From the NCBI GenBank assembly GCA_023052945.1, contig CP095495.1, positions 992,001 to 1,056,000 on the forward strand: a DNA stretch of 64,000 nucleotides. Reading direction: 5' to 3'. The DNA is from Wolbachia pipientis (lineage in GTDB: Bacteria; Pseudomonadota; Alphaproteobacteria; Rickettsiales; Anaplasmataceae). Shown piece after piece: positions 47,106 to 55,780 of the stretch (the stretch's first letter is position 1; every line of letters begins with the position of its first letter). The position numbers were made by a program, and so were the translations under genes. The notes beneath the pieces are model-generated. The model had not been told where the DNA came from. It saw nothing but the letters and a program-made list of their open reading frames with translations, and made no database searches.

Positions 47106-47972
47106 CTACGCTCTTTGTTCCTTTGATGTAGATAATCCTTCTACACTTGGATCTTCTAAAACCTTAGCAATACCAGCACCCATTAATATAACTGCTGCCA
47201 AAACTGCTAAAGCCAGTGCAACTGCAGGATACGCTAGCACATAGGCTGCAACAGCACCAGCTGTGCATACGACAGTGGCACCTAGAGCAATCTTCCTCTT
47301 GTGCTCACTCCAGAAGGTTGTATCGTTCTTTTCTAGGGTTTGTTTGTCAGTAGACTCACTGTTTTGTTCCTTTTCTTTTGAAAGAGTATTTATTATCTCT
47401 TCCATGTCTTCTTTCTTTATCTGTGAATCGGATTGATGATCCTCAGCCCACTTTAATAGAGTCATTCCATATACCTGTATGTTAACATTAGCCCCTTTTT
47501 TCTTTAGAGCTTCGAATGTCTCTAAATCGCCACGTTCAACAGCCTTAGATATTGGAGTCATTCCATCTGCACCTGCTGCGTTAACATCAGCCTTTCCTAT
47601 TAGAAGATCTACTAAAGCTTTATTAGTAGGATTATCAAATTTCTTTTCAATAGCAATAATCAATGGAGTCAATCCATCTTCACCCACTGCATTAACATTA
47701 GCCCCTACTTTTATTAGAAAATTTGCCACCTTTGAATCTGCACGGTTAAAAGCAACCGTTAATAATGTGTGTTTAGATTCTGCTCCGTAATCATTAACAG
47801 TAGTAAACACATGATCTAAACTAAATTCCCCTTTTTCCCACTCTTTACATGCATCTGAATCTGATGGTAATTGACTTTTTATTGCTCCAATTACGTTATC
47901 CTGATTCAGACTTTCGTCAGAACTTATGGACTTTAATGCGTTGTATATTGCTGAAAACTGTTCATATTTTAC
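47106..47972 (-). pseudogene. Ankyrin-repeat protein, start codon lost
   Basis: The frame is open from 47972. Its N-terminus (KYEQFSAIYNALKSISSDES) is homologous to the start of the ankyrin gene at 52354 (KYEQWKEILSAIDNEADLS). There is no in-frame ATG/GTG/TTG until GTG 47810. GAGG followed closely by TAAAATATGAACAG suggests that a short deletion removed the ATG. The body has about four ankyrin repeats (HTLLTVAFNR, LTPLIIAIEKK, MTPISKAVERG, MTLLKWAEDH) and two C-terminal hydrophobic segments. A shorter product from 47810 (234 aa) remains possible. Confidence 0.75.
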
Positions 47973-48113
47973 CTCTATTTTTTATAATAATCTTAATTAT
48001 CACACATATTTACAAGTAAGTCAAGTATATTGTTAATAACTGTTAATAAAGGCCAACAAAGTGCTTGACGTTAGAATAGCTTTTATGGTTTTGTATAGCT
48101 AAAAAGTAACTCT

Positions 48114-49547
48114 ATGGAACGCTTACGTTCAATTGTATTTATTGTGGGAATATTCCTATTGCTGTTTAGCTTAGCAATGCTTATTCCTGCTATTATTAAT
48201 AAATGTCTCAGCTACGAATGGAAAAATTTTCTCGCTGGATTCATAATTACCTGCACATCTGGCGTAATTTTTATTTTACTCGGTAAATTAAATGGCATGC
48301 CGGCAATTTTTGCGATTACTAGTTGCACCTGGATTGCCTTGTCTTTGTTTGCAGCTATTCCTTTCTATTTTGATAATCTGAGCTATGTTGATGCATTATT
48401 TGAAACGATATCTGGCATCACAACCACAGGGGCAACTATATTTAATGATATTGAAAAACAATCTCCAGGAATACTGCTATGGAGAGCAATGCTACATGGC
48501 ATAGGGGGTTTTGGTGTAATCACTTTAGGAATTGCAGTTTTTCCTATGTTTAAGATTCTCAGCCTAAATAATTTACTTTATTCTGAATATTCAGATGCTA
48601 CAAAAAGGAAGTTGCCGAACACGCGAAGCGTAGTAATTCATATTACAGCAATATATTATGGCCTAATTTTGTTATGTATATTTTCCTATTATCTGGCTGG
48701 TATGCCACTGTTTGATGCAATATGTCACGGAATGTCCGCTGTATCGACTGGTGGATTTGCTAACTATAATGATTCTATAGGGCACTATAATAACCCTATG
48801 TTAGAAGTCATAACGATCATTTTTATGATTTTGGGTTCTCTGCCTTTTCTTAGCTATTTAAAAATTATAAGACGGTTAGACATTTGCCATGATGAACAGG
48901 TTTCTTACTTTGTAAGGGTAGCTATTGTTTCATCTTTATTTGCTTGTTTTTGGTTGTATCAAAATGTTGATTTAGGAGTGTCATTATCATTTAGATGCAG
49001 CATATTTACCATCACCTCCTTGATTACGTCAACTGGTTATGCAATCTGTAATCATATAGATTGGAGCTTCATTTCAGTCTTAGCTTTTTTTCTAACCTTT
49101 GTTGGTGGATGTAGTGGTTCTTCAAGTGGTGGCATCAAAATCTTTCGTTTGATCATTTTTCTAAAGTCTATAGGAAATCACTTTCGCCTTTTATTAAACC
49201 CAGGTGCAGGTAATATGGTAAAATTCAACGGAAAAACCCTGGAGAATGATGAAGTTCACTCTGTCTTTATATTTTTTGCAATTTTCATGTTAACGTTTAC
49301 CATTTCATCAATAGTGATGTCTTACTTAAGCAATGCAGACTTTATAACTAGCATCAGCTCAGTCTCTGCAACGCTTACAAATTCTGGCCCGGGATTTAGT
49401 AATTTAATAGGCCCTTCAGGTAACTATTCTTCTTTCAGTAATGAAGTAAAATTATTTTTGTCGTTTTTGATGCTGCTTGGTAGACTTGAAATATTGCCAA
49501 TCTATTTTTGTATAGGTAATTTATTCTTATTTAATAGAAGGAAATAG
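48114..49547 (+). CDS. trkH: Trk-type potassium uptake membrane protein
   Basis: Pore subunit of a Trk/Ktr K+ transporter. 477 aa, with about ten to twelve helices in four M-P-M repeats. The selectivity-filter segments are seen as ETISGITTTGATIF, GMSAVSTGGFANYN, and TSTGYAICN and ATLTNSGPGF. HGIGGFGVITLG and GGCSGSSSGGIKIFR are typical of TrkH. trkA is not in the window. Confidence 0.95.
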   Translation: MERLRSIVFIVGIFLLLFSLAMLIPAIINKCLSYEWKNFLAGFIITCTSGVIFILLGKLNGMPAIFAITSCTWIALSLFAAIPFYFDNLSYVDALFETISGITTTGATIFNDIEKQSPGILLWRAMLHGIGGFGVITLGIAVFPMFKILSLNNLLYSEYSDATKRKLPNTRSVVIHITAIYYGLILLCIFSYYLAGMPLFDAICHGMSAVSTGGFANYNDSIGHYNNPMLEVITIIFMILGSLPFLSYLKIIRRLDICHDEQVSYFVRVAIVSSLFACFWLYQNVDLGVSLSFRCSIFTITSLITSTGYAICNHIDWSFISVLAFFLTFVGGCSGSSSGGIKIFRLIIFLKSIGNHFRLLLNPGAGNMVKFNGKTLENDEVHSVFIFFAIFMLTFTISSIVMSYLSNADFITSISSVSATLTNSGPGFSNLIGPSGNYSSFSNEVKLFLSFLMLLGRLEILPIYFCIGNLFLFNRRK

Positions 49548-49564
49548 TTGGTGAAACTTGATAT

Positions 49565-49660
49565 TATAGCTAAACTGACTTACGACAATTTGAAAAACCG
49601 TCATTCCGCTACTTGTTAGCGGAATCTATGCCGAGATACCGCGGCGGTATAGCTATAGAT
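49565..49660. repeat. Palindromic repeat, CCGCGGCGG family
   Basis: ATAGCTAAACTGACTTACGA, then GTCATTCCGCTACTTGTTAG, CGGAATC and the core ATACCGCGGCGGTAT. It lies between the convergent ends of trkH and mgtE and may act as a bidirectional terminator. Confidence 0.8.
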
Positions 49661-49664
49661 AGTA

Positions 49665-51035
49665 TTAGCTATTTAATAAAAAGATCGTAGCTAAACCAAG
49701 AAATATAAGAGCTGAGAGAATATCAGTTGTTGCCGATGTTAGAATTGAAGAAGAAACTGCAGGGTCAGACTTTAAACGGTGAAGTATTATAGGAATGAAA
49801 GTTCCGATGAACGTTGCAATAATTGACATCATAATCATGGAGACCACAAAAATCATCTCCACTTTGAAATTGTGAAATCTTATTGCTAATACTACGAGTG
49901 AAATGGTAGATAAAATTACCCCGTTTATAAGACCTATTAAAAATTCTTTCATCAGTACTCTTTTTGCATTTTGCTCAGTTAGATATTTTGTTGCGATTGC
50001 CCGGATGGTTAGCGTTACTGTTTGGGATCCTGCATTTCCGCTCATTGATGCAATTATCGGCATGATTATTGGTAGTACTATAAAACTTTTTATTACATCA
50101 TCGAAAAAGCCAACTACTATGGAACACATTGTTGCAGCTAAGAGGTTAAACAGTAACCAAGGTAGCCTTTTAATTATAGTTTTATGTATAGGGGCATTTA
50201 TATCGGCTTTAGAAGATACACCGCTTATTTTGAGTACATCCTCTTCTGTTTCTTGTTGAACAACTTTTATCACATCTTCAATTAAGATCACACCAATAAT
50301 TTTACCATTCTTATTTACTACCGGAGCCGATAATAGAGAGTAATCTTTAAATATTCTTGCTACTTCCTCTTGGTCTACTCCAGTTTTAATGATCTTTATT
50401 TCATGATCCATTATCTCTTTTATTATTGTGTCTCCTGAGTGAGATATTACCTTATTTAAATTAACACTGCCTATAGGCTCTAATTTTGAGTTGATAATGA
50501 ATATCTGGTGAAATCTTTCTGGTATTTTTTTATAGTTGCACACAAATTCTGTCAGTTGATTTATTGTCCAATAATATGGAGCTATAACCATATCTTTATG
50601 TATCAGCCTTCCTGCACTTTCTTCTGGGTATGATAGCAACTCCTCTACTAATTTTTGAGTTGCATTGGGTAAGTAGTTAAGTATGTTTTCTATAGACTTT
50701 CTATCCAAATCTTTCACTATGGTTACTACATCTTCTACATCAAGGAGCATTAGTAACTTTGCTGTATTTTCTATTCCCAATGTTTCTATGATCTCTCTTT
50801 GTAAATCTGGCACTACATGCACTAGGGCATCACTTAACAAATGTTGATCGAGGATATTAACTAATTTCTCCCTGTGATCACTGATTGAAGTAGATAAAAA
50901 ATAAGCTAACTGAACGCTATCTATCGTTTTTACAATATTACGAACATTTTCTAGCTCCTCGTTATCAAGTGACTCTATTAAGTCATCAATAGCCTTTTTG
51001 TCTAAACCATAATGAGAACTTATTTTAATATTCAT
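49665..51035 (-). CDS. mgtE: Magnesium transporter MgtE
   Basis: 456 aa. An N-terminal helical superhelix domain (residues ~20-130) is followed by two CBS domains (KDMVIAPYYWTINQL; EIMDHEIKIIKTGVD). The C-terminal membrane domain of five helices has the signature MSGNAGSQTVTLTIRAIA near residue 330. The CBS/N domains sense cytosolic Mg2+ and close the channel in the known homologues. Confidence 0.95.
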   Translation of the reverse strand: MNIKISSHYGLDKKAIDDLIESLDNEELENVRNIVKTIDSVQLAYFLSTSISDHREKLVNILDQHLLSDALVHVVPDLQREIIETLGIENTAKLLMLLDVEDVVTIVKDLDRKSIENILNYLPNATQKLVEELLSYPEESAGRLIHKDMVIAPYYWTINQLTEFVCNYKKIPERFHQIFIINSKLEPIGSVNLNKVISHSGDTIIKEIMDHEIKIIKTGVDQEEVARIFKDYSLLSAPVVNKNGKIIGVILIEDVIKVVQQETEEDVLKISGVSSKADINAPIHKTIIKRLPWLLFNLLAATMCSIVVGFFDDVIKSFIVLPIIMPIIASMSGNAGSQTVTLTIRAIATKYLTEQNAKRVLMKEFLIGLINGVILSTISLVVLAIRFHNFKVEMIFVVSMIMMSIIATFIGTFIPIILHRLKSDPAVSSSILTSATTDILSALIFLGLATIFLLNS

Positions 51036-51121
51036 TACTTTACCTTATTTTTTAATAAATACACACACTTGATTTCCTTAAACATTAAAGTATAATGAAA
51101 TTATTTTGAATTAACTATCAT

Positions 51122-51190
51122 ATGGTTAAATTTCTATTTTGTTTGCTGTTATTATTAGTAATAGTAAATATATTAAAATCTAAAGTATAA
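51122..51190 (+). CDS. Possible 22-aa membrane peptide overlapping the prfB start
   Basis: ATG 51122 opens MVKFLFCLLLLLVIVNILK, a single hydrophobic helix, and stops at TAA 51188-51190, which shares its last base with the prfB ATG (TAATG). No good ribosome-binding site is seen. AAAGTATAATGAAA occurs both before it and at its end. It may be a chance ORF or a coupling leader. Confidence 0.3.
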   Translation: MVKFLFCLLLLLVIVNILKSKV

Positions 51191-52294
51191 TGAAAACTTA
51201 TTCAGAAATTTTCGAATACTTTCAAGGTTTAAATAAAAGTATTTCTCTTATAAGGAGGTGTCTTTGACATAGAAGAATTAAAGTTGCGTCTTGAAGAGCT
51301 GGATTCCCAGGCGTCGAATGATAATCTGTGGCAAGACAATCAAAAGGCACAAGAAATTTTAAAAGAACGTTCTAAAATTAAGAATGACATAGAGTTGTTT
51401 TTAAAGCTGGAAAGCGATTACAACGATGCCATTAGCTTAATGAAGTCTGCTATTGATGAGAATGATGAAGAATTTTTCTCTGAAGTTGAAAGTGAATTAG
51501 CTAAGCTAGAGAAATTAATCAAACTTAAAGAGACAGAATCCTTATTTACTGGTGAAGCAGATAATAATAATTGTTTTTTAGAAATCCACTCAGGAGCTGG
51601 CGGAACAGAGAGCAATGATTGGGCTGAGATGCTCATGCGCATGTATGTAAGATGGGCAGAAATTTATCACAACTTTAAAGTTGAAGTTATAGAAAAATTA
51701 GAAGGAGAGTCGGTTGGTATAAAGTCTGCAATGATAAAAATCGTTGGAGAAAAAGCTTACGGGTGGGCAAAAAGTGAAAGTGGAATTCACAGGCTGGTTA
51801 GAATATCGCCGTTTGATGCAAATGGTAAACGTCATACCAGTTTTGCAAGTGTAGGAGTAACTCCAGTGATCGAAGATTCAATGGATATTGCTGTGGATGA
51901 AAAGGATCTAAAGATCAACACCTACCGAGCTTCTGGAGCAGGCGGTCAGCACGTGAACAAGACTGAAAGTGCGGTACGCATTACGCATATTCCAACTGGT
52001 GTTGTAGTTCAATGCCAAAATGGTCGTTCTCAACACAGAAATAAAGATGAGGCGTTAAAATTACTTAAAGGCCGTTTATACCAAATTGAACTGGAAAAGA
52101 AAGAACAAAAGATGGCTGAAGAATATGGTAAAAAATGCGATATAGGCTGGGGTAATCAGATCAGATCGTACGTTATGCATCCATATCAAATGGTGAAGGA
52201 TTTAAGAACCGGATATGAAATGGGGAATACAAATTCCGTTTTTGATGGTAACATAGACTGTTTCATAGTTAGTGTGCTCGCTAATAAGAATTAG
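51190..52294 (+). CDS. prfB: Peptide chain release factor 2, with programmed +1 frameshift
   Basis: Recognises UGA and UAA. ATG 51190 gives 25 codons (MKTYSEIFEYFQGLNKSIS ... RRCL) ending at an in-frame TGA (51265-51267). The shift site CTT TGA C is preceded by AGGAGG (51253-51258) three bases upstream, the classic RF2 autoregulatory arrangement. The frame then continues DIEELKLRLEEL to 52294. The GGQ motif lies in RASGAGGQHVNKTESAV, and the stop-codon-recognition region and HIPTGVVVQCQNGRSQ are present. Low RF2 promotes slippage and raises RF2 synthesis. Confidence 0.95.
51253..51268 (+). promoter_or_regulatory. RF2 programmed frameshift site
   Basis: AGGAGG TGT CTT TGA C: an internal Shine-Dalgarno sequence three bases from the CTT slip codon, followed by the UGA stop. 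Confidence 0.93.
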
Positions 52295-52300
52295 GTAGGG

Positions 52301-52329
52301 TTGACTTTTTTTCTGTAATATGTAATAAT
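52301..52329 (+). promoter_or_regulatory. Probable promoter of the ankyrin gene at 52354
   Basis: TTGACT (52301-52306), 17 bp, AATAAT (52324-52329). GAGG follows before the ATG. The block matches the orphan promoter at 895-923. Confidence 0.55.
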
Positions 52330-52353
52330 TAAAATATTATTTGAGGTAGAGTT

Positions 52354-53199
52354 ATGACAATGAAATATGAGCAGTGGAAAGAAATATTAAGTGCAATCGA
52401 TAATGAAGCAGATTTAAGTAAAGATAATGTAATTGAAAAAGTAAAGGAGAAGTTAAAAGTAATAGATTCAAGTGCATATGAGGAATGGGAGAAAACTGAT
52501 TTTGATGTAAATTACCTGTTTCAAGTCGGAAATATTCAATGCGCATTGTTACACTTAGTTACTTGTGGTAATCTAGGAAATGTGGCAGGTGCCTTATTAA
52601 AAGTAGAAGGAATTAATGTTAATGCAAAAGGGAAGGATGGGTGGATTCCTTTACACTTTGCTGCCCCAAATGGCCATAAAGAGATAGTTGACGCTCTATT
52701 AGCAAAAGAGGCTGATGTTAATGCAAAAGGGAAGAATGGGCGGACTCCTTTACATTTGGCTGCCCCAAATGGCCGTACAGAAGTAGTAAAAATTCTCATA
52801 GCAAATGGTGCAGATCCTTTATTAAAGAATAAAGATGGTAAAACTCCGAGAGATTTAGCTGAACGTGACTTTATAAAGAAGCTTCTGAAAGAAGCAGAAG
52901 AAAAACAACTGAAGCAGCAAGCACTTAATAAAAGTATTTCTGCCGGTGGTGCAACCGCATTGTTAGGTACTGCTGTAGCAGTGGCACTTTTTGTAACCGG
53001 AACAGTTGCAGTTGAATTGATGCCCATAATGATAGCAGTAGCTGCAGTTACAATAGCAGCGCTAGCAGTTGGTGGTATTACATATAGCATATTAAAACCT
53101 AGTACTAAAATGGATGAAACGAAAGAAGCGCAAAACGTAAATGGGCAGGAAGTATCTCCTAATTTTGTTTTGCAGTATCAAACAATTTTAATCCTATAA
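52354..53199 (+). CDS. Ankyrin-repeat protein with C-terminal membrane segments
   Basis: 281 aa. An N-terminal ~60-residue helical region (shared with the gene at 47106) precedes about four ankyrin repeats: CALLHLVTCGNLGNVAGALL, WIPLHFAAPNGHKEIVDALL, RTPLHLAAPNGRTEVVKILI and KTPRDLAERDF. Two hydrophobic helices and a short tail follow. GAGG precedes the ATG by about seven bases. The last 41 nt overlap the 3' end of the convergent SMR gene, so the final residues (NFVLQYQTILIL) are antisense to that gene. This suggests that the native end was replaced after a deletion. Confidence 0.85.
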   Translation: MTMKYEQWKEILSAIDNEADLSKDNVIEKVKEKLKVIDSSAYEEWEKTDFDVNYLFQVGNIQCALLHLVTCGNLGNVAGALLKVEGINVNAKGKDGWIPLHFAAPNGHKEIVDALLAKEADVNAKGKNGRTPLHLAAPNGRTEVVKILIANGADPLLKNKDGKTPRDLAERDFIKKLLKEAEEKQLKQQALNKSISAGGATALLGTAVAVALFVTGTVAVELMPIMIAVAAVTIAALAVGGITYSILKPSTKMDETKEAQNVNGQEVSPNFVLQYQTILIL

Positions 53200-53488
53200 T
53201 CCCGAATGTAACTAAAATAAAGCATATTACTTCGAATAAATTAACTGGTTCATTAAATAGGTAAACTCCAAGTATCGAAGCTCCTATAGCACCTACTCCA
53301 GTCCAAATTGCATAGCATACTCCGATAGGTATAGAACGTATAGCGAGCAAAAGTAAATACGTACTAAGAGCCATGGAGAATATGCTAATTATTGATGGTA
53401 CGAGATGAGTAAATCCACAACTATGCTTAAGTGTTATGACCCAGAACACTTCAATTAGTGACGATAAGAGTAAATATATCCAATTCAT
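53159..53488 (-). CDS. SMR-family small multidrug transporter, subunit-like protein 1
   Basis: 109 aa, four helices. YLLLSSLIEVFW carries the essential membrane Glu near residue 13, and YAIWTGVGAIGASILGVYLF is the TM3 signature of the SMR/EmrE-SugE family. FGIIGLKL ends TM4. It is the downstream member of an adjacent pair with 53505-53819. Such tandem pairs in other bacteria make heterodimeric SMR pumps (EbrAB- or YkkCD-like). The substrate is unknown. Confidence 0.9.
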   Translation of the reverse strand: MNWIYLLLSSLIEVFWVITLKHSCGFTHLVPSIISIFSMALSTYLLLLAIRSIPIGVCYAIWTGVGAIGASILGVYLFNEPVNLFEVICFILVTFGIIGLKLFDTAKQN

Positions 53489-53504
53489 GCATAAATTTTT
53501 AGGT

Positions 53505-53819
53505 TTAAATAGAGAGCTTCAGCCCTATGGTTCCTATTACAATTAAAATGATACATAAAACTTGAGATAAATTAATATTCTCTGTGAAAGCGGTTGCACC
53601 AATTATAGTTATTCCAATTGTGCATATCCCAGAGGAAACTGCATAGCATACTCTAATAGGTAGAAAGCATGCTGCAAGAGATAAAAAGTAAATGCTAATG
53701 ATCATAATTACCAATGTTGCAATCAAAGGCACAACTTTAGTAAAACTGTTACTAAACTTTAACGTTACAGCCCACAGTATCTCTAGGATACTAGACAGCA
53801 ACAAATATAACCAGCACAT
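53505..53819 (-). CDS. SMR-family small multidrug transporter, subunit-like protein 2
   Basis: 104 aa, four helices. The membrane Glu is kept (YLLLSSILEILW), but TM3 reads YAVSSGICTIGITIIG, with Trp of the usual WxGxG replaced by Ser. It lies 16 nt upstream of its partner on the same strand. The asymmetric TM3 fits a specialised heterodimer half, although relaxed selection is also possible. Confidence 0.88.
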   Translation of the reverse strand: MCWLYLLLSSILEILWAVTLKFSNSFTKVVPLIATLVIMIISIYFLSLAACFLPIRVCYAVSSGICTIGITIIGATAFTENINLSQVLCIILIVIGTIGLKLSI

Positions 53820-53927
53820 TTTCGTAACATTTCAATCTTGTATTGTAACAGAAATTGTTAGCTAAGGCTATGCTAAAGTGCAATAGATCTCTCTTTCGAA
53901 ATTGCTTTGAAAGCCAATATATTAAAC

Positions 53928-55061
53928 TTAAAATAACATTCTAAAAAACTTTTCTATGAAATTCAATTCCTGTACGTCATTTGCTGCATAAAGAGGTGTA
54001 GTTTGTTGCTCAATACCTGGTATTTCTACAAAAACTTTGCCCACTTCTTGACCTTTTTTAATGGGTGCAGGTATCATATCTTTATATTCAATACGCACCT
54101 TAATTTGGTCGTGCAATTTGCGGTTGTAAGTTATGGCAACATCGTTTGCAACTGTAATAGGCACTTTTTTATCTTTTCCATAGAGAACATTTACTTCCTC
54201 AACTACACTGTCTTTAGCAAATATTTTCTTAGTATTAAAATGATTTAAGGAGTATTGTATCAGTCTTTTTGCTTCTTCTATTCGCCCTTTCTCAGTGTCT
54301 AAACCATTTACGACAGCAAAAATTCTCCTATCATTTCGTTTTGCAGATGCTACAATGCCATAACCACCAGCATTCGTATAACCGGTTTTTAAACCGTCAA
54401 CCCCAATGTCGTGAAAAAGTAGAAGATTTTTATTCTTTTGTGCAATTTCGTTATATGTCAAATATTGTTCAGAAAATAAATCGTAATATTCAGGAAAATC
54501 AGTGAAAATCCTTTTTGCCAGCATTACCAAGTCTTTTGCGCTCATAAAATGATCTCCATCTGGCCACCCGCTTGAGTTGACAAAATGACTGTCATTCAGG
54601 TTCAAATTTTGTGCAACCTCATTCATTTCAGCCACAAAATTCTCTTCTGATCCTGCAATACCTTCGGCTAGTGTTATGCAGGCATCATTACCTGAGACTA
54701 TTGTAATTCCTTCGAGTAATTCCCTCACCGTAACGGATTGACCTTCTTTTAAAAACATAGAAGAGCCTTTTCTTTCCCACGCTTTTCTGCTTACTCGAAA
54801 TTTATCCTCCATATTTATTATTCCAGCTTTTAGATAATCGAAGGCTATATATAAAGTCATTAACTTACTCATTGAAGATGGGGCCATTTTTTCATCGGAA
54901 TTATGGTCAAAAATAAGCGAGTCTGAAGCTAAATCTAAGACTACTGCTTGCTTTGCTTTGGTTCTAAACTGGTATGAGTATGAAGAAAAAGGAAGTATAA
55001 AAACTAATAGCAAAATTACCAATCTGCTTAACATATCTATAATTTTAAATTTACAGTGCAC
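53928..55061 (-). CDS. dacA: D-alanyl-D-alanine carboxypeptidase (PBP5/6 family)
   Basis: 377 aa with an N-terminal signal/anchor helix (LVILLLVFILPFSSYSYQF). The active-site motifs are S63-M-S-K66 (SxxK), SGN at 123-125 and KTG at 225-227 (DGLKTGYTN). The C-terminal ~100 residues form the PBP5-type beta domain (VNVLYGKDKKVPITVANDV), ending in a hydrophobic/amphipathic segment (NFIEKFFRMLF), the usual membrane anchor. It trims the terminal D-Ala of peptidoglycan precursors. In Wolbachia, which makes lipid II but no thick wall, it would act on a residual cell-wall-like structure. Confidence 0.94.
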   Translation of the reverse strand: MHCKFKIIDMLSRLVILLLVFILPFSSYSYQFRTKAKQAVVLDLASDSLIFDHNSDEKMAPSSMSKLMTLYIAFDYLKAGIINMEDKFRVSRKAWERKGSSMFLKEGQSVTVRELLEGITIVSGNDACITLAEGIAGSEENFVAEMNEVAQNLNLNDSHFVNSSGWPDGDHFMSAKDLVMLAKRIFTDFPEYYDLFSEQYLTYNEIAQKNKNLLLFHDIGVDGLKTGYTNAGGYGIVASAKRNDRRIFAVVNGLDTEKGRIEEAKRLIQYSLNHFNTKKIFAKDSVVEEVNVLYGKDKKVPITVANDVAITYNRKLHDQIKVRIEYKDMIPAPIKKGQEVGKVFVEIPGIEQQTTPLYAANDVQELNFIEKFFRMLF

Positions 55062-55118
55062 TAATTAATAGTATAATTTTACAGGGGCATTTCAATAGAT
55101 CTCTTGTATAAAAATTCC

Positions 55119-55147
55119 TTGACAAACCTCGCCAGTCCTCTTATTAT
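55119..55147 (+). promoter_or_regulatory. Near-consensus promoter of duplicated element, copy B
   Basis: TTGACA (55119-55124), exactly 17 bp, TATTAT (55142-55147). Confidence 0.65.
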
Positions 55148-55196
55148 GAAAGTGAAGCTATTTTATTTAACTTCGCAATCTCTGCAGCAGATTAAA

Positions 55197-55268
55197 ATGA
55201 CAAGAAAACTTGTATTTGGCGTACTATTGTTTAATTTTTTGCACTATGTGCACCGTATGTCTTTATAA
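55197..55268 (+). CDS. 23-aa ORF of duplicated element, copy B
   Basis: MTRKLVFGVLLFNFLHY then VHRMSL. The copy-A version has Leu for Arg at one position. There is no clear ribosome-binding site, and it could be incidental to a non-coding transcript. Confidence 0.35.
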   Translation: MTRKLVFGVLLFNFLHYVHRMSL

Positions 55269-55579
55269 AATTTCTGGTTTTTACCTACATAAGCTGAAAC
55301 GCGCTTATAAAGCGTTCAAGACATCACCCAACGTCAAATTTTAAAATAGAGAGTGTAATAACTAGCTACCACGGGTTTTCTACGCCTTTTTTTTCTGCCT
55401 AGTAAATTTCTTAAATATTAAAGCTAAGGTTAGTTGCCGTTTAAAAGCAGCTAAATTGCAGTGTTTAAGACTTAAAAAACGCCAATACTGACAATAAACA
55501 GTGACTAGGGCTTCTTTTGCCTTTTTTTTCGTTTGGTGAATTTCTTAAATATTTATGGCTAAAGTAATTTAGGCCTACC

Positions 55580-55636
55580 GACAACCGTCATCCCGCTACG
55601 TGTTAGCGGGATCTGCTGAGATACCGCGGCGGTATG
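55580..55636. repeat. Palindromic repeat, CCGCGGCGG family
   Basis: AACCGTCATCCCGCTACGTG, TTAGCGGGATC and the core ATACCGCGGCGGTATG, upstream of radC. Confidence 0.78.
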
Positions 55637-55780
55637 AAGTAGAGCTCGCGTTAGCTACTTTCATGACACCATTTGCTGTCTTTAAAAATGAATGTTCTTA
55701 CAATTGTGTGTCATACGCTTTATTAAATATTTTACTTAAAAATCTAATTTCTTATTATACAAGAGATAAGCAATTCATTG

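Larger units (their letters stand above)
55119..55564 (+). repeat. Duplicated 445-bp element, copy B
   Basis: Near-copy, in inverted orientation, of 25516-25960. It starts at a promoter (TTGACA 55119) and ends with TTTATGGCTAAAG. It contains a 23-aa ORF, a hairpin near GCGCTTATAAAGCG and two related blocks ending in CCTTTTTTTTC. Confidence 0.8.
55062..55777. other. Intergenic stretch before radC
   Basis: 716 nt. It holds copy B of the duplicated 445-bp element (55119-55564) and a CCGCGGCGG-family palindrome (55580-55636). A 69-codon plus-strand ORF from 55600 begins inside the palindrome and is not supported as a gene. Confidence 0.65.
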
